DNA of 64,000 nt, taken from positions 1 to 64,000 of the forward strand of contig CAMJPH010000002.1 in assembly GCA_946407715.1 (NCBI GenBank), written 5' to 3'. Below, one piece after another: positions 51,532 through 61,565 of the stretch. Every line of letters starts with the position of its first letter. Within the stretch, counting starts at the first letter, position 1. The position numbers were made by a program, and so were the translations under genes. Origin of the DNA: an uncultured Bacteroidales bacterium. Lineage in GTDB: Bacteria; Bacteroidota; Bacteroidia; Bacteroidales; WCHB1-69. The notes below the pieces were generated by a model. It did not search any database and was not told the origin of the DNA. It was given only the letters and a program-made list of their open reading frames with translations.

Positions 51532-53805
51532 TCAGGCATTTCCGAATTTCAGATGAACGGTGTATCTGTCGGGGAAATCGTTGAATCTAACCACACTCAA
51601 AGGGTGATAGGCCGCAGTAACCTTTGAGACATGCTTCATTATCTCATCCAATTCTTCACGGCTGAACATCGGGCCGACAGCTTGTTGCAGGCCCACGCCA
51701 GGGCGCGGATTAAATTCGATCAACATAGGAACCTCATCGGGTGTAAGTGAGAAATCCCAACCTACAACACCTAACTGGGGAATACGTCCATGCAACGCGA
51801 GTGCCGCCGCCTTGATCTTGTCCCAACAATGAATCTCGTTCGGAACCTCGTCGGCCAACTCCGGCACATCCATCACATAATAAGAATAACGCTTGCGATC
51901 GGTAAGCCGACCTGTTTCAACATTGACTCCAGTATAGCCACCACCGGAACAAACATTATCCATCACCGACCCTTGACTTCCGAAACGCATACACGCATAC
52001 AACACTTTGCGGAGACCTTTGAAATCTCTGTAGGTCACCACACGGACAGTATTCACCGACGAAGGGTTGAACTGCGCCATCAAAGGATGCTGTTCCACAA
52101 TTTTCTGAAAAGTGAAATCATAGCGGTATTTGTCAAAGAGAGCCTCATAGTCCTGCCTACTGCTTTGACCTGAAACTTTCATTACGCCATGTCCGCCAAA
52201 GGTTTCCACTGACGGTTTCAGGATAGTGTCTTTCCCATAATTCAACAAAGTATCAATTGCCATTTCCCTGGTGAGTTCCCGGCCTTGACCATCATACAAG
52301 AAACCGTTAGCATTGTAAACCACCTCCTCCGGCATCAGCACGCCAAGTCCGGGATCCGGGAGACCGAGAATACGCTTCTGCATATTCTTGTCCATATACG
52401 CCGGAACGAAGTCGTAGCGGTCAAGATAGGGATAGATGTAATGCACCGCCATTGAACGTGTCACGTAATGATCAGCCTTTATGCCCGAAACACGACTGTA
52501 GTATTCGGCATCCAGTTGTGACACATTGAATCCCCATTTCTTAAAATAGGAGTTTTTCTTGCTCACATATTTTTTCCAATCAAAACTGGGGCACATTTCA
52601 TTGGACAAGAACATCTGGGTGTCAAAATGTTGGTATCGCTCTGACACGGAGGGGGAAACCCATTTCCACAAACGGAAAGCGATGTTCGCAAATTTCATCT
52701 TGATGTCGTAACTCATAACCTCAAGAGTGCTATTTAACAACTTTTTATGTATGCGGTACAACAAGCCTGTCTTCTCTTTTATCAAACAGCCCAAACAGAA
52801 ACGTGACAATTTCTCTTTTACAGGCCTTGTCTTTCTTTTTTCAACAACATTTGCTTCGGACAATTCCGTGAAACAGTGATTCACCTTGGCACTTTTCCCC
52901 CGCAATGTCAACCCTAATATCACCCCCTTCCGTTCCGCCCGGCTAACAATTTTATAGCTCAAGGTGTTTACCGCCTTAAAGGAGTTCACCGTAGGTATTT
53001 CTTTACCTTTCAGTTCCTCATCAGTAGGATAATAGGAAATCCTTGGTTTTACGATATATCTATCCGGAAAAGCAAAATTGCCCAAATTCATGGCAATCAC
53101 CCTCTTCCGATACTTTATGGTCGGTTGCACGATATGCGCATGGCTTGCAATCACGCCATAAGCTCCGGCCCCGATAATCGAACGGGCTTCCTTCACCTCC
53201 TGCATTTGGGGATAGACAGATCCCTCTGTCCCCCAATGGGGCAACACAAAAACATAATCATATACAGCCTTGTATTTTTTTACATCAGCAATAACTTTGT
53301 TTTTGTCGTAAATATTAATCCCACCTACCTGACTTGTCGGGTGATATCCTTCACCTCTGTAGAAATATTGATATTCTTGAAGGTAACCCAGCAAACATAT
53401 CGTCTTTCCTTTACATTTCAACACAGTGGGAGCGCTTGCTTCCTCTTCATCATGTCCTGCTCCAAAATGAGCGATTCCGTGTTTGTCCAGCAAATCCATA
53501 GTATGGTACAAACCCTCCAAATCACAATCGCAGGAGTGGTTATTTGCGAGACTTACAGCATTTATACCCATGTCCACAAGCATTTTAACACTTTCGTCTG
53601 GGGAAAAGATTATCGTTCCCAGTTCGGGGGTGTTTTTCTTGTGGCAAAGAATGGAACCATCACCAAACGCGGACTCCAAAGTGCCAATCCTAAGGTCAAA
53701 GGATGACAAATGGTCAATTACAGCCTGGTCAACACCACCTGTACGGACAAACGCGCCGCCAGGCATTATATCGCCAACGAAAGCTATGTTAATTCCTTTC
53801 CCCAT
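51532..53805 (-). CDS. CapA / sugar-transfer ATP-grasp fusion protein
   Basis: A 757-residue two-domain protein from ATG 53803-53805 (the frame extends to 53859 but MGKGIN is the better start). Residues 1 to about 345 are CapA-like: D12 in FVGDIMPGG, E44 in GTLESAFG, NNH at 88-90, HWGTEG, and ASHAHIVQP. Residues from about 370 to 757 are a sugar-transfer ATP-grasp domain with ILKPSVETFGGHGVMKV and MLIEFNPRPGVGLQQ, nearly the same as the free gene at 30223-31416. A methionine in the linker (MSYDIKMKF) may mark the old start of the second gene, so the fusion likely arose by loss of a stop. It shows that the two families act together. Confidence 0.88.
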   Translation of the reverse strand: MGKGINIAFVGDIMPGGAFVRTGGVDQAVIDHLSSFDLRIGTLESAFGDGSILCHKKNTPELGTIIFSPDESVKMLVDMGINAVSLANNHSCDCDLEGLYHTMDLLDKHGIAHFGAGHDEEEASAPTVLKCKGKTICLLGYLQEYQYFYRGEGYHPTSQVGGINIYDKNKVIADVKKYKAVYDYVFVLPHWGTEGSVYPQMQEVKEARSIIGAGAYGVIASHAHIVQPTIKYRKRVIAMNLGNFAFPDRYIVKPRISYYPTDEELKGKEIPTVNSFKAVNTLSYKIVSRAERKGVILGLTLRGKSAKVNHCFTELSEANVVEKRKTRPVKEKLSRFCLGCLIKEKTGLLYRIHKKLLNSTLEVMSYDIKMKFANIAFRLWKWVSPSVSERYQHFDTQMFLSNEMCPSFDWKKYVSKKNSYFKKWGFNVSQLDAEYYSRVSGIKADHYVTRSMAVHYIYPYLDRYDFVPAYMDKNMQKRILGLPDPGLGVLMPEEVVYNANGFLYDGQGRELTREMAIDTLLNYGKDTILKPSVETFGGHGVMKVSGQSSRQDYEALFDKYRYDFTFQKIVEQHPLMAQFNPSSVNTVRVVTYRDFKGLRKVLYACMRFGSQGSVMDNVCSGGGYTGVNVETGRLTDRKRYSYYVMDVPELADEVPNEIHCWDKIKAAALALHGRIPQLGVVGWDFSLTPDEVPMLIEFNPRPGVGLQQAVGPMFSREELDEIMKHVSKVTAAYHPLSVVRFNDFPDRYTVHLKFGNA

Positions 53806-53886
53806 ACACAATGTAAACCTTGTTTGCCTATATTTCGGCCGAAGCGAACTATGAGACACTCGTTCCTTTATTCCTTGAAAAGCGCC

Positions 53887-55038
53887 CTATTTTCTCCACA
53901 CCATCTTGTTCACGATGCCCGTGTAGCTTTGGATGATTTTCACAACTTTTGTGGAAACATTCTCATCCAAATAATCAGGGACGGGGATGCCATGGTCTCC
54001 ATTACGGTTCATTTCCACTGCGCAATCCACAGCCTGGAGCAAAGACCCCTCGTCAATGCCGGCAATGAAGAAACAGCCCTTATCCAAAGCCTCGGGACGT
54101 TCTGTGCTCGTGCGGATACACACCGCAGGGAAAGGATGCCCCACACTTGTGAAGAAGCTGCTCTCCTCGGGAAGGGTACCGCTGTCGCTGACAACCGCAA
54201 AGGCATTCATCTGCAAGCAGTTATAATCATGAAAGCCCAACGGCTCGTGTTGGATGACACGCGGGTCGAGACGGAAACCGCTCGATTCCAACCGTTTGCG
54301 ACTGCGCGGATGACAGCTGTACAGAATCGGCATGTTATATTTCTCCGCCATGGCGTTAATGGCGCTGAAAAGACTCAAAAAATTCTTCTCTGTGTCAATG
54401 TTCTCCTCCCTGTGTGCAGACAACAATATGTATCTGCCCTTTTCAAGTCCAAGACGTTTGTGGATATCGGAGGATTCTATTTCGTTGAGGTTATTGTGAA
54501 GCACTTCGGCCATAGGACTTCCTGTAACGTATGTGCGTTCCTTCGGCAGGCCGCAATCGGACAAATAGCGGCGCGCATGTTCGCTGTAAGCCATGTTCAC
54601 ATCACTTATGATATCGACAATGCGCCGATTGGTTTCCTCGGGCAAACACTCGTCCTTGCAACGGTTTCCTGCTTCCATGTGGAAGATGGGGATGTGGAGA
54701 CGTTTCGCGCCTATGACGCTGAGACAGGAGTTTGTGTCACCCAAGACAAGCACCGCGTCCGGTTTGATTTCCGCCATCAACTGATAACTCTTGGCGATGA
54801 TGTTGCCCATCGTCTCGCCCAAGTCACTGCCCACGGCATCCATATACACTTCCGGGGCCTCAAGTTTCAAGTCTTTGAAAAAGATACCGTTGAGGTTGTA
54901 GTCGTAGTTCTGTCCAGTATGCGCAAGAATACAGTCGAAATATTGTCTGCACTTGTTGATGACCGCTGCCAAACGGATAATTTCCGGCCGTGTGCCAACG
55001 ATAATCAAAAGTTTTAATTTGCCGTTATATTTAAACAT
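53887..55038 (-). CDS. capG: UDP-N-acetylglucosamine 2-epimerase family (CapG/WbjD-like)
   Basis: A 383-residue non-hydrolysing 2-epimerase. N-terminus LLIIVGTRPEIIRLAAV, then LVLGDTNSCLSVIGAK, FHMEAGNRCKDECLPEETNRRIVD and SAHREENID are the family blocks; CLPEETNRR replaces the DxxPEExNR of WecB. It follows capE and capF homologues, the order known for UDP-N-acetyl-L-fucosamine synthesis in Staphylococcus (capEFG) and Pseudomonas (wbjBCD). The expected step is 2-epimerisation giving UDP-L-FucNAc. Cytoplasmic. Confidence 0.9.
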   Translation of the reverse strand: MFKYNGKLKLLIIVGTRPEIIRLAAVINKCRQYFDCILAHTGQNYDYNLNGIFFKDLKLEAPEVYMDAVGSDLGETMGNIIAKSYQLMAEIKPDAVLVLGDTNSCLSVIGAKRLHIPIFHMEAGNRCKDECLPEETNRRIVDIISDVNMAYSEHARRYLSDCGLPKERTYVTGSPMAEVLHNNLNEIESSDIHKRLGLEKGRYILLSAHREENIDTEKNFLSLFSAINAMAEKYNMPILYSCHPRSRKRLESSGFRLDPRVIQHEPLGFHDYNCLQMNAFAVVSDSGTLPEESSFFTSVGHPFPAVCIRTSTERPEALDKGCFFIAGIDEGSLLQAVDCAVEMNRNGDHGIPVPDYLDENVSTKVVKIIQSYTGIVNKMVWRK

Positions 55039-55093
55039 GGTGTAACAATTTTTTTACGTTACTATTGAATGGTCAATTGTCCAAGTTAGTGTC

Positions 55094-56293
55094 TCAGACG
55101 GGGTCAAAGAAAGTGTCTGGCTTGTCCGGATTGAACACCTCGTTGCAGTACATCACCGTGACAAGGTCTTCGGTATCGGAAAGATTGATGATGTTGTGGG
55201 TATAGCCAGGGAGCATGTGGACGACTTGGATGTTGTCGCCGCTCACCTCGAACTCAATAATTTCGTCCGTGCCCTCCTTTCTTTCCTGAATCAGCCCGTG
55301 TCCCTTCACCACAATAAAAAGTTCCCACTTACTGTGATGCCAATGCTGTCCCTTGGTGATGCCCGGTTTGCTGATGTTTATGCTCACTTGCCCGCAATCC
55401 TGAAGATGCACAAGTTCAGTGAAAGATCCTCGTTGATCCACGTTCATTTTCAGAGGATAAGCGACCTTCTCTTTCGGGAGATAACTCAAGTATGTGGAAT
55501 ACAACTTCTTCTCAATAGAATCGCATGGAATGCGTGGAATATTGAGCGTGATTGGTTGCTCATGGAACTGGCGGAGCAGTTCAACAATCCTGCCAAGGGT
55601 GATCTTATGTGTTGTCGGAACATAGCAATAGCGGCCTTTCTCATCCGGAATCACATCCAACCCGCTGAACTCGCAGCGATGTTCCCCACCCTGCAAGGCA
55701 TCCATCATCTCCGCCACCAAGTCATCAATATACAGCAGTTCCAGCTCAACACTGGGATCGTTAACCTGAATAGGCAGGTCACGGGCTATATTGTGGCAAA
55801 AAGTGGCAACCGCACTGTTGTAATTCGGACGGCACCATTTTCCAAAGAGGTTGGGGAAACGATAAACGAGTACTCGCGCCCCCGTTTCTTCTTGATATTG
55901 CAGGAACAGTTCCTCGCCCGCTTTCTTACTACGTCCATATTCCGAATTTCCAAAACGTCCTGTCAGACTGGCTTGTTGCGAGCTGCTCAGCATCACAGGG
56001 CATGTATTCTGGTGTTTTTTCAGGATGTCCAACAAGACAGAAGCGAAGCCGAAGTTGCCCTCCATAAACTCAATCTGTTCCTTGGGACGATTAACACCGG
56101 CAAGATTGAATACAAAATCACAGTCCCGGCAATAGACATCGAGATCATCGGGGTTACTGTCAATGTCGTACTCATAAACGGCATCAACTTTAAGGTCGCC
56201 ATAACAGCGAGCTTTCCCTTCTTTTATATTATTCAGTTCAGCACAGAGGTTTCTGCCGGCGAAGCCCTTGGCACCCGTCACTAATATTTTCAT
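55094..56293 (-). CDS. capF: CapF/WbjC-like bifunctional reductase with cupin domain
   Basis: A 399-residue protein from ATG 56291-56293. The first 270 residues are an SDR domain with the NAD site VTGAKGFAG (5-13) and YGRSKKAGEELF. The last 115 or so form a cupin with the zinc-type histidines in KGQHWHHSKWELF. This architecture is diagnostic of CapF, which processes the CapE product to UDP-N-acetyl-L-talosamine-type intermediate on the way to L-FucNAc. Lengths (CapF is about 369) agree. The frame's upstream 22 codons are not expected to be translated. Confidence 0.92.
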   Translation of the reverse strand: MKILVTGAKGFAGRNLCAELNNIKEGKARCYGDLKVDAVYEYDIDSNPDDLDVYCRDCDFVFNLAGVNRPKEQIEFMEGNFGFASVLLDILKKHQNTCPVMLSSSQQASLTGRFGNSEYGRSKKAGEELFLQYQEETGARVLVYRFPNLFGKWCRPNYNSAVATFCHNIARDLPIQVNDPSVELELLYIDDLVAEMMDALQGGEHRCEFSGLDVIPDEKGRYCYVPTTHKITLGRIVELLRQFHEQPITLNIPRIPCDSIEKKLYSTYLSYLPKEKVAYPLKMNVDQRGSFTELVHLQDCGQVSINISKPGITKGQHWHHSKWELFIVVKGHGLIQERKEGTDEIIEFEVSGDNIQVVHMLPGYTHNIINLSDTEDLVTVMYCNEVFNPDKPDTFFDPV

Positions 56294-56360
56294 CTGTTCG
56301 TTTTTTGTGTTAATATCAGTGTTTTTTATATTCGTTGTCGTTTTATAGAGGTATTCCAAG

Positions 56361-57410
56361 TCACTTAACGATGTTTGGAATACCGTTTAATTCATTCTGT
56401 ATATACTCCAGAGAGGCTATTTTCGCCTTCGTCTCCTCGAGATTCAATCGTCGGGTGTTATCGGAATTAAATTCCTCTATTGTGACCTGTTTCACATCCC
56501 CGTCCTTAAAAAACTTATCGTAGTTGAGGTCACGGTTGTCGGCAGGCACACGGTAGAAATTGCCCATGTCCTCAGCCTTAGCGCACTCTTCCTTCGTCAA
56601 CAACGTCTCGTACATCTTCTCGCCGTGACGGATACCTATCACCTTGATTTCCTCCTTTTTCCCGCCAAAGAGTTCACAGACAGCCTCCGCTTGGGTCTGG
56701 ATAGTACATGCAGGAGCCTTTTGGACAAGGATATCGCCATTCCGTCCGTGTTCAAAAGCAAAAAGCACCAAATCCACCGCTTCTTCGAGGCTCATGATGA
56801 AACGGGTCATCTTGGGCTCAGTTAGCGTAATCGGGTTGCCATGACGAATTTGGTCAATCCAGAGAGGGATGACCGACCCGCGGCTGCACATCACATTCCC
56901 GTATCGGGTACAACAGATTTTAGTACCGCCGCTATTCCGACTTTTGGCCACAGCAATCTTCTCCTCTATAGCCTTGGTGATTCCCATGGCATTGATAGGA
57001 TAGGCGGCTTTGTCGGTAGAGAGGCATATCACGCACTTCACGCCGGCATCAATGGCCACATCCAGTGTGTTGTCTGTTCCAATCACATTGGTTTTGACCG
57101 CTTCCATCGGGAAAAACTCGCAGGAAGGGACCTGTTTCAATGCAGCTGCATGAAAGACGTAATCCACGCCCTTCATGGCATATTTTAGGGTTGACTTGTT
57201 ACGCACATCGCCGATGTAGAACTTTATCTTGTTTGACACCTCCGGCATTCTGGCCTGAAAATCGTGTCGCATATCATCCTGTTTCTTCTCATCGCGGGAG
57301 AAAACACGGATTTCACCTATGTCGGTGCGAAGGAATCGGTTCAAAACAGCATTTCCGAAGCTGCCTGTACCTCCTGTGATAAGGAGGATTTTGTCTTTAA
57401 ATACGGACAT
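56361..57410 (-). CDS. capE: UDP-GlcNAc 4,6-dehydratase/5-epimerase, CapE/WbjB-like
   Basis: A 349-residue SDR of the polysaccharide biosynthesis dehydratase type. GGTGSFG (13-19) binds NADP, STDK is at 131-134, and the catalytic Tyr is replaced by M142 in the MxxxK form (M142, K146 in NAMGITKA), as in CapE. These enzymes start the UDP-L-FucNAc path by 4,6-dehydration and 5-epimerisation of UDP-GlcNAc. It is followed in order by capF and capG homologues. Confidence 0.92.
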   Translation of the reverse strand: MSVFKDKILLITGGTGSFGNAVLNRFLRTDIGEIRVFSRDEKKQDDMRHDFQARMPEVSNKIKFYIGDVRNKSTLKYAMKGVDYVFHAAALKQVPSCEFFPMEAVKTNVIGTDNTLDVAIDAGVKCVICLSTDKAAYPINAMGITKAIEEKIAVAKSRNSGGTKICCTRYGNVMCSRGSVIPLWIDQIRHGNPITLTEPKMTRFIMSLEEAVDLVLFAFEHGRNGDILVQKAPACTIQTQAEAVCELFGGKKEEIKVIGIRHGEKMYETLLTKEECAKAEDMGNFYRVPADNRDLNYDKFFKDGDVKQVTIEEFNSDNTRRLNLEETKAKIASLEYIQNELNGIPNIVK

Positions 57411-57445
57411 TTTGATTGGGGTTAAAAGGTTAGAAGTTTAGAGGG

Positions 57446-58582
57446 TTATCTTCCTTTGTACATCTCTTCATAATACTTTTGGTAGTCGCCGGAAGTGACA
57501 TTGTCCATCCATTCCTGGTTATCCAGATACCAGCGAACGGTTTTCTCAATGCCTTCCTCAAACTGGAGGCTCGGTTCCCACCCCAATTCCTTCTGGAGTT
57601 TGGAAGAGTCTATAGCATAACGCATATCATGACCGGCACGGTCTGTGACGTAGGTGATGAGATTGAGGTCTTCACCCTCTGCCCTGCCCAACAGTCGATC
57701 AACCGTATTAATGAGAACTTTTATAAGGTCAATGTTCTTCCATTCGTTAAAACCACCGATATTGTAAGTTTCGGCGACCTTTCCCTCGTGGAAAATGAGG
57801 TCTATGGCCCTGGCATGATCCTCGACGTAAAGCCAATCGCGCACATTCTCGCCTTTGCCGTACACCGGCAGCGGTTTTTTGTGACGAATGTTGTTAATAA
57901 ACAGCGGGATCAATTTTTCCGGAAATTGAAACGGACCATAGTTATTTGAACAATTAGTCACAATGGTAGGCAGTCCGTAAGTATCGTGGAATGCCCTGAC
58001 AAAATGATCACTGCTGGCTTTAGCTGCGCTGTACGGACTATGCGGCAAGTACTTCAAATCCTCGGTGAAGAATTTGTCACCGTAAGCCAAATGATGCTTA
58101 CCGCTACTGGCCTTTGAGCTAAAAGGCGGCTCAATACCTTGAGGATGAGTAAGTTCAAGAGCCCCATAAACCTCATCGGTGGAGATGTGATAGAAGCGTT
58201 TGCCTACCCATTTCTCAGGTAATGACTCCCAATATAGTTTTGCAGCCTGCAACAGGCTCAACGTACCCATGACATTGGTCTGCGCGAAAGTGAACGGATC
58301 TTTGATAGAGCGATCCACGTGGCTTTCCGCAGCAAGGTGAATGATGCCGTCAACATGTTCCTCCTGCATCAACTTATAGATTCCCTCAAAGTCGCAAATA
58401 TCCATTTTGACGAACTTATAGTTCGGTTTGCCCTCGACATCCTTCAAATTAGCGAGATTTCCCGCGTATGTCAGTTTGTCGAGGTTGATGATTTTATATT
58501 CGGGATATTTGTTCACGAAAAGGCGAACAACATGGCTGCCGATAAAACCGGCACCGCCGGTGATAATAATGGTTCGTTTCAT
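57446..58582 (-). CDS. rmlB: dTDP-glucose 4,6-dehydratase
   Basis: A 378-residue extended SDR with GGAGFIGSH at 9-17, HISTDEVYG and YSAAKASSDHFVRA. The Asp-Glu pair in STDEVYG marks RmlB dehydratases. It has an insertion near 155-175 (SKASSGKHHLAYGDKF) compared with shorter RmlB, as I recall for Bacteroidota versions. It makes dTDP-4-keto-6-deoxyglucose from dTDP-glucose. With RmlC and RmlD missing, the product probably feeds the VioA-like aminotransferase rather than rhamnose, although rml genes outside the window cannot be excluded. Confidence 0.95.
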   Translation of the reverse strand: MKRTIIITGGAGFIGSHVVRLFVNKYPEYKIINLDKLTYAGNLANLKDVEGKPNYKFVKMDICDFEGIYKLMQEEHVDGIIHLAAESHVDRSIKDPFTFAQTNVMGTLSLLQAAKLYWESLPEKWVGKRFYHISTDEVYGALELTHPQGIEPPFSSKASSGKHHLAYGDKFFTEDLKYLPHSPYSAAKASSDHFVRAFHDTYGLPTIVTNCSNNYGPFQFPEKLIPLFINNIRHKKPLPVYGKGENVRDWLYVEDHARAIDLIFHEGKVAETYNIGGFNEWKNIDLIKVLINTVDRLLGRAEGEDLNLITYVTDRAGHDMRYAIDSSKLQKELGWEPSLQFEEGIEKTVRWYLDNQEWMDNVTSGDYQKYYEEMYKGR

Positions 58583-58600
58583 AATAATAGAGTTAGAGGA

Positions 58601-59515
58601 TTATTTATTACGGAAGGTGTCGGATGTAACATCTTCCTTGAGTTCATCAATGACACGGAGCAGATACTGTCCATACTGGTTTTTGAGCATCGGCTGGGCG
58701 ATTTCGCGCAGACGTTCCTCCGAAATCCAACCGTTTCGGTAGGCAACACCCTCAAGACAAGCAATTTTCAGGCCCTGCCTTTTTTCGATGACTTCAACAA
58801 AGGTAGATGCTTCCGAGAGGCTGTCATGCGTGCCCGTATCCAACCATGCGAAACCGCGGCCAAAAACACGAACCTTCAATTCCCCGTCTTTCAGGAACTC
58901 CTGGTTTACAGTAGTGATTTCCAACTCGCCGCGTGCAGAGGGTTTGATCGTTTTGGCCACGTTTACCACCTTGTTAGGGTAAAAATAAAGGCCGACCACC
59001 GCATAATTGCTTTTGGGGGCCTTGGGCTTTTCTTCAATGCTGATACAGTTACCCGACTTGTCAAATTCTGCCACACCGTAACGTTCCGGGTCGCTGACCC
59101 AGTAGCCAAAGACCGTCGCCTTATGGTTTTCTTCAGCGTCCGCCACTGCTTTTTTCAACAGTGTGGTGAAGCCGCTACCATAAAAAATATTATCGCCGAG
59201 AACGAGACAAGCACTGTCGTCTCCAATGAATTTCTCGCCGATAATGAAAGCCTGCGCAAGGCCATCCGGGGAAGGCTGCTCGGCGTACTCAAAATGCACA
59301 CCGTAATCGGAACCGTCACCCAACAGCCGCTGGAATCCGGGCAGGTCGTATGGGGTTGAAATAATGAGGATATCCCTGATTCCAGCCAACATCAATGCCG
59401 AAATAGGATAATATACCATCGGTTTGTCGTAAATGGGAAGCAACTGTTTGCTGACCCCCTTGGTGATGGGGTACAAGCGGGTGCCGGAACCTCCGGCAAG
59501 CACGATTCCTTTCAT
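58601..59515 (-). CDS. rmlA: Glucose-1-phosphate thymidylyltransferase
   Basis: A 304-residue nucleotidyltransferase with the signature [22 protein letters not shown] (6-27), [19 protein letters not shown], and [13 protein letters not shown]. It joins glucose 1-phosphate and dTTP to give dTDP-glucose. Full length for RmlA (about 290) with a small C-terminal tail. It lies 18 bases upstream of rmlB. Confidence 0.96.
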   Translation of the reverse strand: MKGIVLAGGSGTRLYPITKGVSKQLLPIYDKPMVYYPISALMLAGIRDILIISTPYDLPGFQRLLGDGSDYGVHFEYAEQPSPDGLAQAFIIGEKFIGDDSACLVLGDNIFYGSGFTTLLKKAVADAEENHKATVFGYWVSDPERYGVAEFDKSGNCISIEEKPKAPKSNYAVVGLYFYPNKVVNVAKTIKPSARGELEITTVNQEFLKDGELKVRVFGRGFAWLDTGTHDSLSEASTFVEVIEKRQGLKIACLEGVAYRNGWISEERLREIAQPMLKNQYGQYLLRVIDELKEDVTSDTFRNK

Positions 59516-59578
59516 ATAACTAAGAATTATGGATTATGAATTACAAATGAGTGTCAACGAAGCAAAGTTATGTTTATG

Positions 59579-60829
59579 TCAATCTCGCTTGAAAATATCC
59601 CTTGTATAGACCTTCTTTTCCACATCATCAAGGCATGAATCATAGCGGTTGGCAATAATAGCTTGGGAGGATGCCTTGAATTTTTCCAAGTCATTGACCA
59701 CAAGGGATCCGAAAAAAGTACTGCCGTCAGGGAGAGTAGGTTCATAAATGATGACCTTTGCCCCCTTCGCCTTCACCCGCTTCATAACCCCCTGAATGCT
59801 ACTCTGGCGAAAATTGTCGCTGTTTGACTTCATAGTAAGGCGATAAACCCCAATCACACACTCACGCTCATTAGCGGCATCATAGTCGCCACGGTTGAAA
59901 TAGTCATAATAACCAGCTTTCTTCAACACCTGGTCAGCGATGAAATCCTTACGGGTGCGATTGCTCTCCACAATAGCCGACATCATATTCTGCGGCACGT
60001 CAGCGTAATTGGCCAGTAACTGCTTGGTATCTTTTGGCAGACAATATCCACCATAACCGAAACTCGGGTTATTATAATGCGTGCCTATGCGCGGATCCAA
60101 ACAGACTCCATTTATAATATCCTGTGTGTTAAGGCCTTTCATTTCCGCGTAAGTATCCAATTCATTAAAATAACTCACTCGGAGTGCAAGGTAGGTGTTG
60201 GCGAAAAGTTTCACGGCCTCCGCTTCAGTGCTACCCATATATAATATGGGTATATCCTCTTTGACGGCGCCTTCTTTGATGACAGCAGCGAACCGATGCG
60301 CCCGTTCTTCCAAATGAAGGTTTCCCTGCTCATAGCCCACGATGATTCTGGAAGGGTAGAGATTGTCATAGAGGGCCTTGCTCTCACGAAGAAATTCAGG
60401 GGCGAAGATAATGTCCGGTTTTTTCCCGTCACAGGAAAATTTCTCCCTCACCGCATCAGTATAACCCACGGGAATAGTGCTTTTAATAACCATTGTGGAC
60501 TTTGGGTTAACCTTAAGCACTTTCCCGATGACATCTTCCACTGCGCTGGTGTCGAAGAAATTCCGCGTGCTGTCGTAGTTAGTCGGAGCCGCGATGACTA
60601 CAAATTCGGCATCGCGGTAACCCGCCTCCCAATCCAGTGTGGCAGAAAGTTGCAATGACTTATTGGCCAAATAATCTTCAATGTAGTCATCCTGTATGGG
60701 TGATTTCTTTTGGTTAACCAAATCGACCCTCGCAGGTACAATATCCACAGCCGTCACCTGATGGTGTTGAGCCAACAAAGTGGCGATGGAAAGACCGACA
60801 TATCCAGTTCCAGCAACGGAAATTTTCAT
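59579..60829 (-). CDS. ugd: UDP-glucose 6-dehydrogenase
   Basis: A 416-residue nucleotide-sugar dehydrogenase. The NAD loop is GTGYVGLS (7-14), [10 protein letters not shown] lies near 116-125, [23 protein letters not shown] (about 143-165) is the UDP-glucose-type block, and the catalytic cysteine is C263 in [11 protein letters not shown]. It oxidises UDP-glucose to UDP-glucuronic acid. The acidic sugar would give a negatively charged polymer or be a precursor of further acidic sugars. Confidence 0.93.
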   Translation of the reverse strand: MKISVAGTGYVGLSIATLLAQHHQVTAVDIVPARVDLVNQKKSPIQDDYIEDYLANKSLQLSATLDWEAGYRDAEFVVIAAPTNYDSTRNFFDTSAVEDVIGKVLKVNPKSTMVIKSTIPVGYTDAVREKFSCDGKKPDIIFAPEFLRESKALYDNLYPSRIIVGYEQGNLHLEERAHRFAAVIKEGAVKEDIPILYMGSTEAEAVKLFANTYLALRVSYFNELDTYAEMKGLNTQDIINGVCLDPRIGTHYNNPSFGYGGYCLPKDTKQLLANYADVPQNMMSAIVESNRTRKDFIADQVLKKAGYYDYFNRGDYDAANERECVIGVYRLTMKSNSDNFRQSSIQGVMKRVKAKGAKVIIYEPTLPDGSTFFGSLVVNDLEKFKASSQAIIANRYDSCLDDVEKKVYTRDIFKRD

Positions 60830-60870
60830 TTTCGAAACAAATTACCCACTACTATTAACGTAAAATTCAA

Positions 60871-61563
60871 CTAAGCACCAATCTCCAAGACCTTCTGAAC
60901 CCACTTTTTGGGTACACGAGCGTCCCATATTTGAAGTTGTCTGTAACGGTGAATGTCACTTCCTATATAGTTGTAAGCGCCATCCTTCAGCAATTTTTGA
61001 GCTTTTTTCACAGCGTCTTCACCGTATGCCCCTGATAACGAAGCGACATTTAACTGAAAACGCAAGCCCATCTTCTTCAATGGTTCATAATCACTTATTT
61101 TCATATACAAATATCGCTCGGGATGTGCCAAAATAGGATAATAACCTTTGCCTTTGACGGATTCCAAAATCCCATATAAATCCATGGGAGGTGTATAGTA
61201 GGATGTCTCCACCAGCAATGAGTTGCCCTCGTGCCCGTGGGTGAGCAAATCATCTTGTTCCAGACGGTCCAAAAAGAGGCCGTCCATCATGTATTCGGCA
61301 GCCAGATTCAGGCGCACTGGCCCATGATAGGCGGCTTTCAATTCGGCGAAACGAGATTTCAGATCTTCCGTTGTGTTCGGAATGTCTTCCATGACATGTG
61401 GCGTACACCAAACATCCTTGATTTGAAGCTTCTCATAAGCTGCCAGAATTTTCAAGGATGTTTCCATATCCGCGACACCATCGTCCACCCCAGGCAATAT
61501 ATGGGAATGGCAGTCGGTGGCGCCTATCCAGATTTCAGAAAGAGCTTTTTTACCGAACAACAT
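60871..61563 (-). CDS. CpsB/YwqE-type PHP tyrosine phosphatase
   Basis: A 230-residue PHP-domain phosphatase. Metal ligands come from DCHSHILPGVDDG (17-29), WCTPHVMED, LVETSYYTPP, and HPERY and SDIHRY near the end. CpsB-type enzymes remove phosphate from the C-terminal tyrosines of the partner tyrosine kinase, resetting chain assembly. The gene lies 2 bases downstream of the kinase gene. Cytoplasmic. Confidence 0.93.
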   Translation of the reverse strand: MLFGKKALSEIWIGATDCHSHILPGVDDGVADMETSLKILAAYEKLQIKDVWCTPHVMEDIPNTTEDLKSRFAELKAAYHGPVRLNLAAEYMMDGLFLDRLEQDDLLTHGHEGNSLLVETSYYTPPMDLYGILESVKGKGYYPILAHPERYLYMKISDYEPLKKMGLRFQLNVASLSGAYGEDAVKKAQKLLKDGAYNYIGSDIHRYRQLQIWDARVPKKWVQKVLEIGA

Positions 61564-61565
61564 GA

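Noticed and set aside
51532..53805. CapA/ATP-grasp fusion as an assembly or frame error joining two genes
   Set aside because: It is one continuous frame with complete motifs in both halves and a plausible linker; no frameshift is needed to explain it.
53710..55017. 435-residue plus-strand open frame opposite capG
   Set aside because: It overlaps the well-supported capG and the fusion gene on the other strand, has no recognisable domain, and is the mirror of codon bias in those genes.
55196..56284. 362-residue plus-strand open frame opposite capF
   Set aside because: capF is certain on the minus strand; the opposite frame has no family features.
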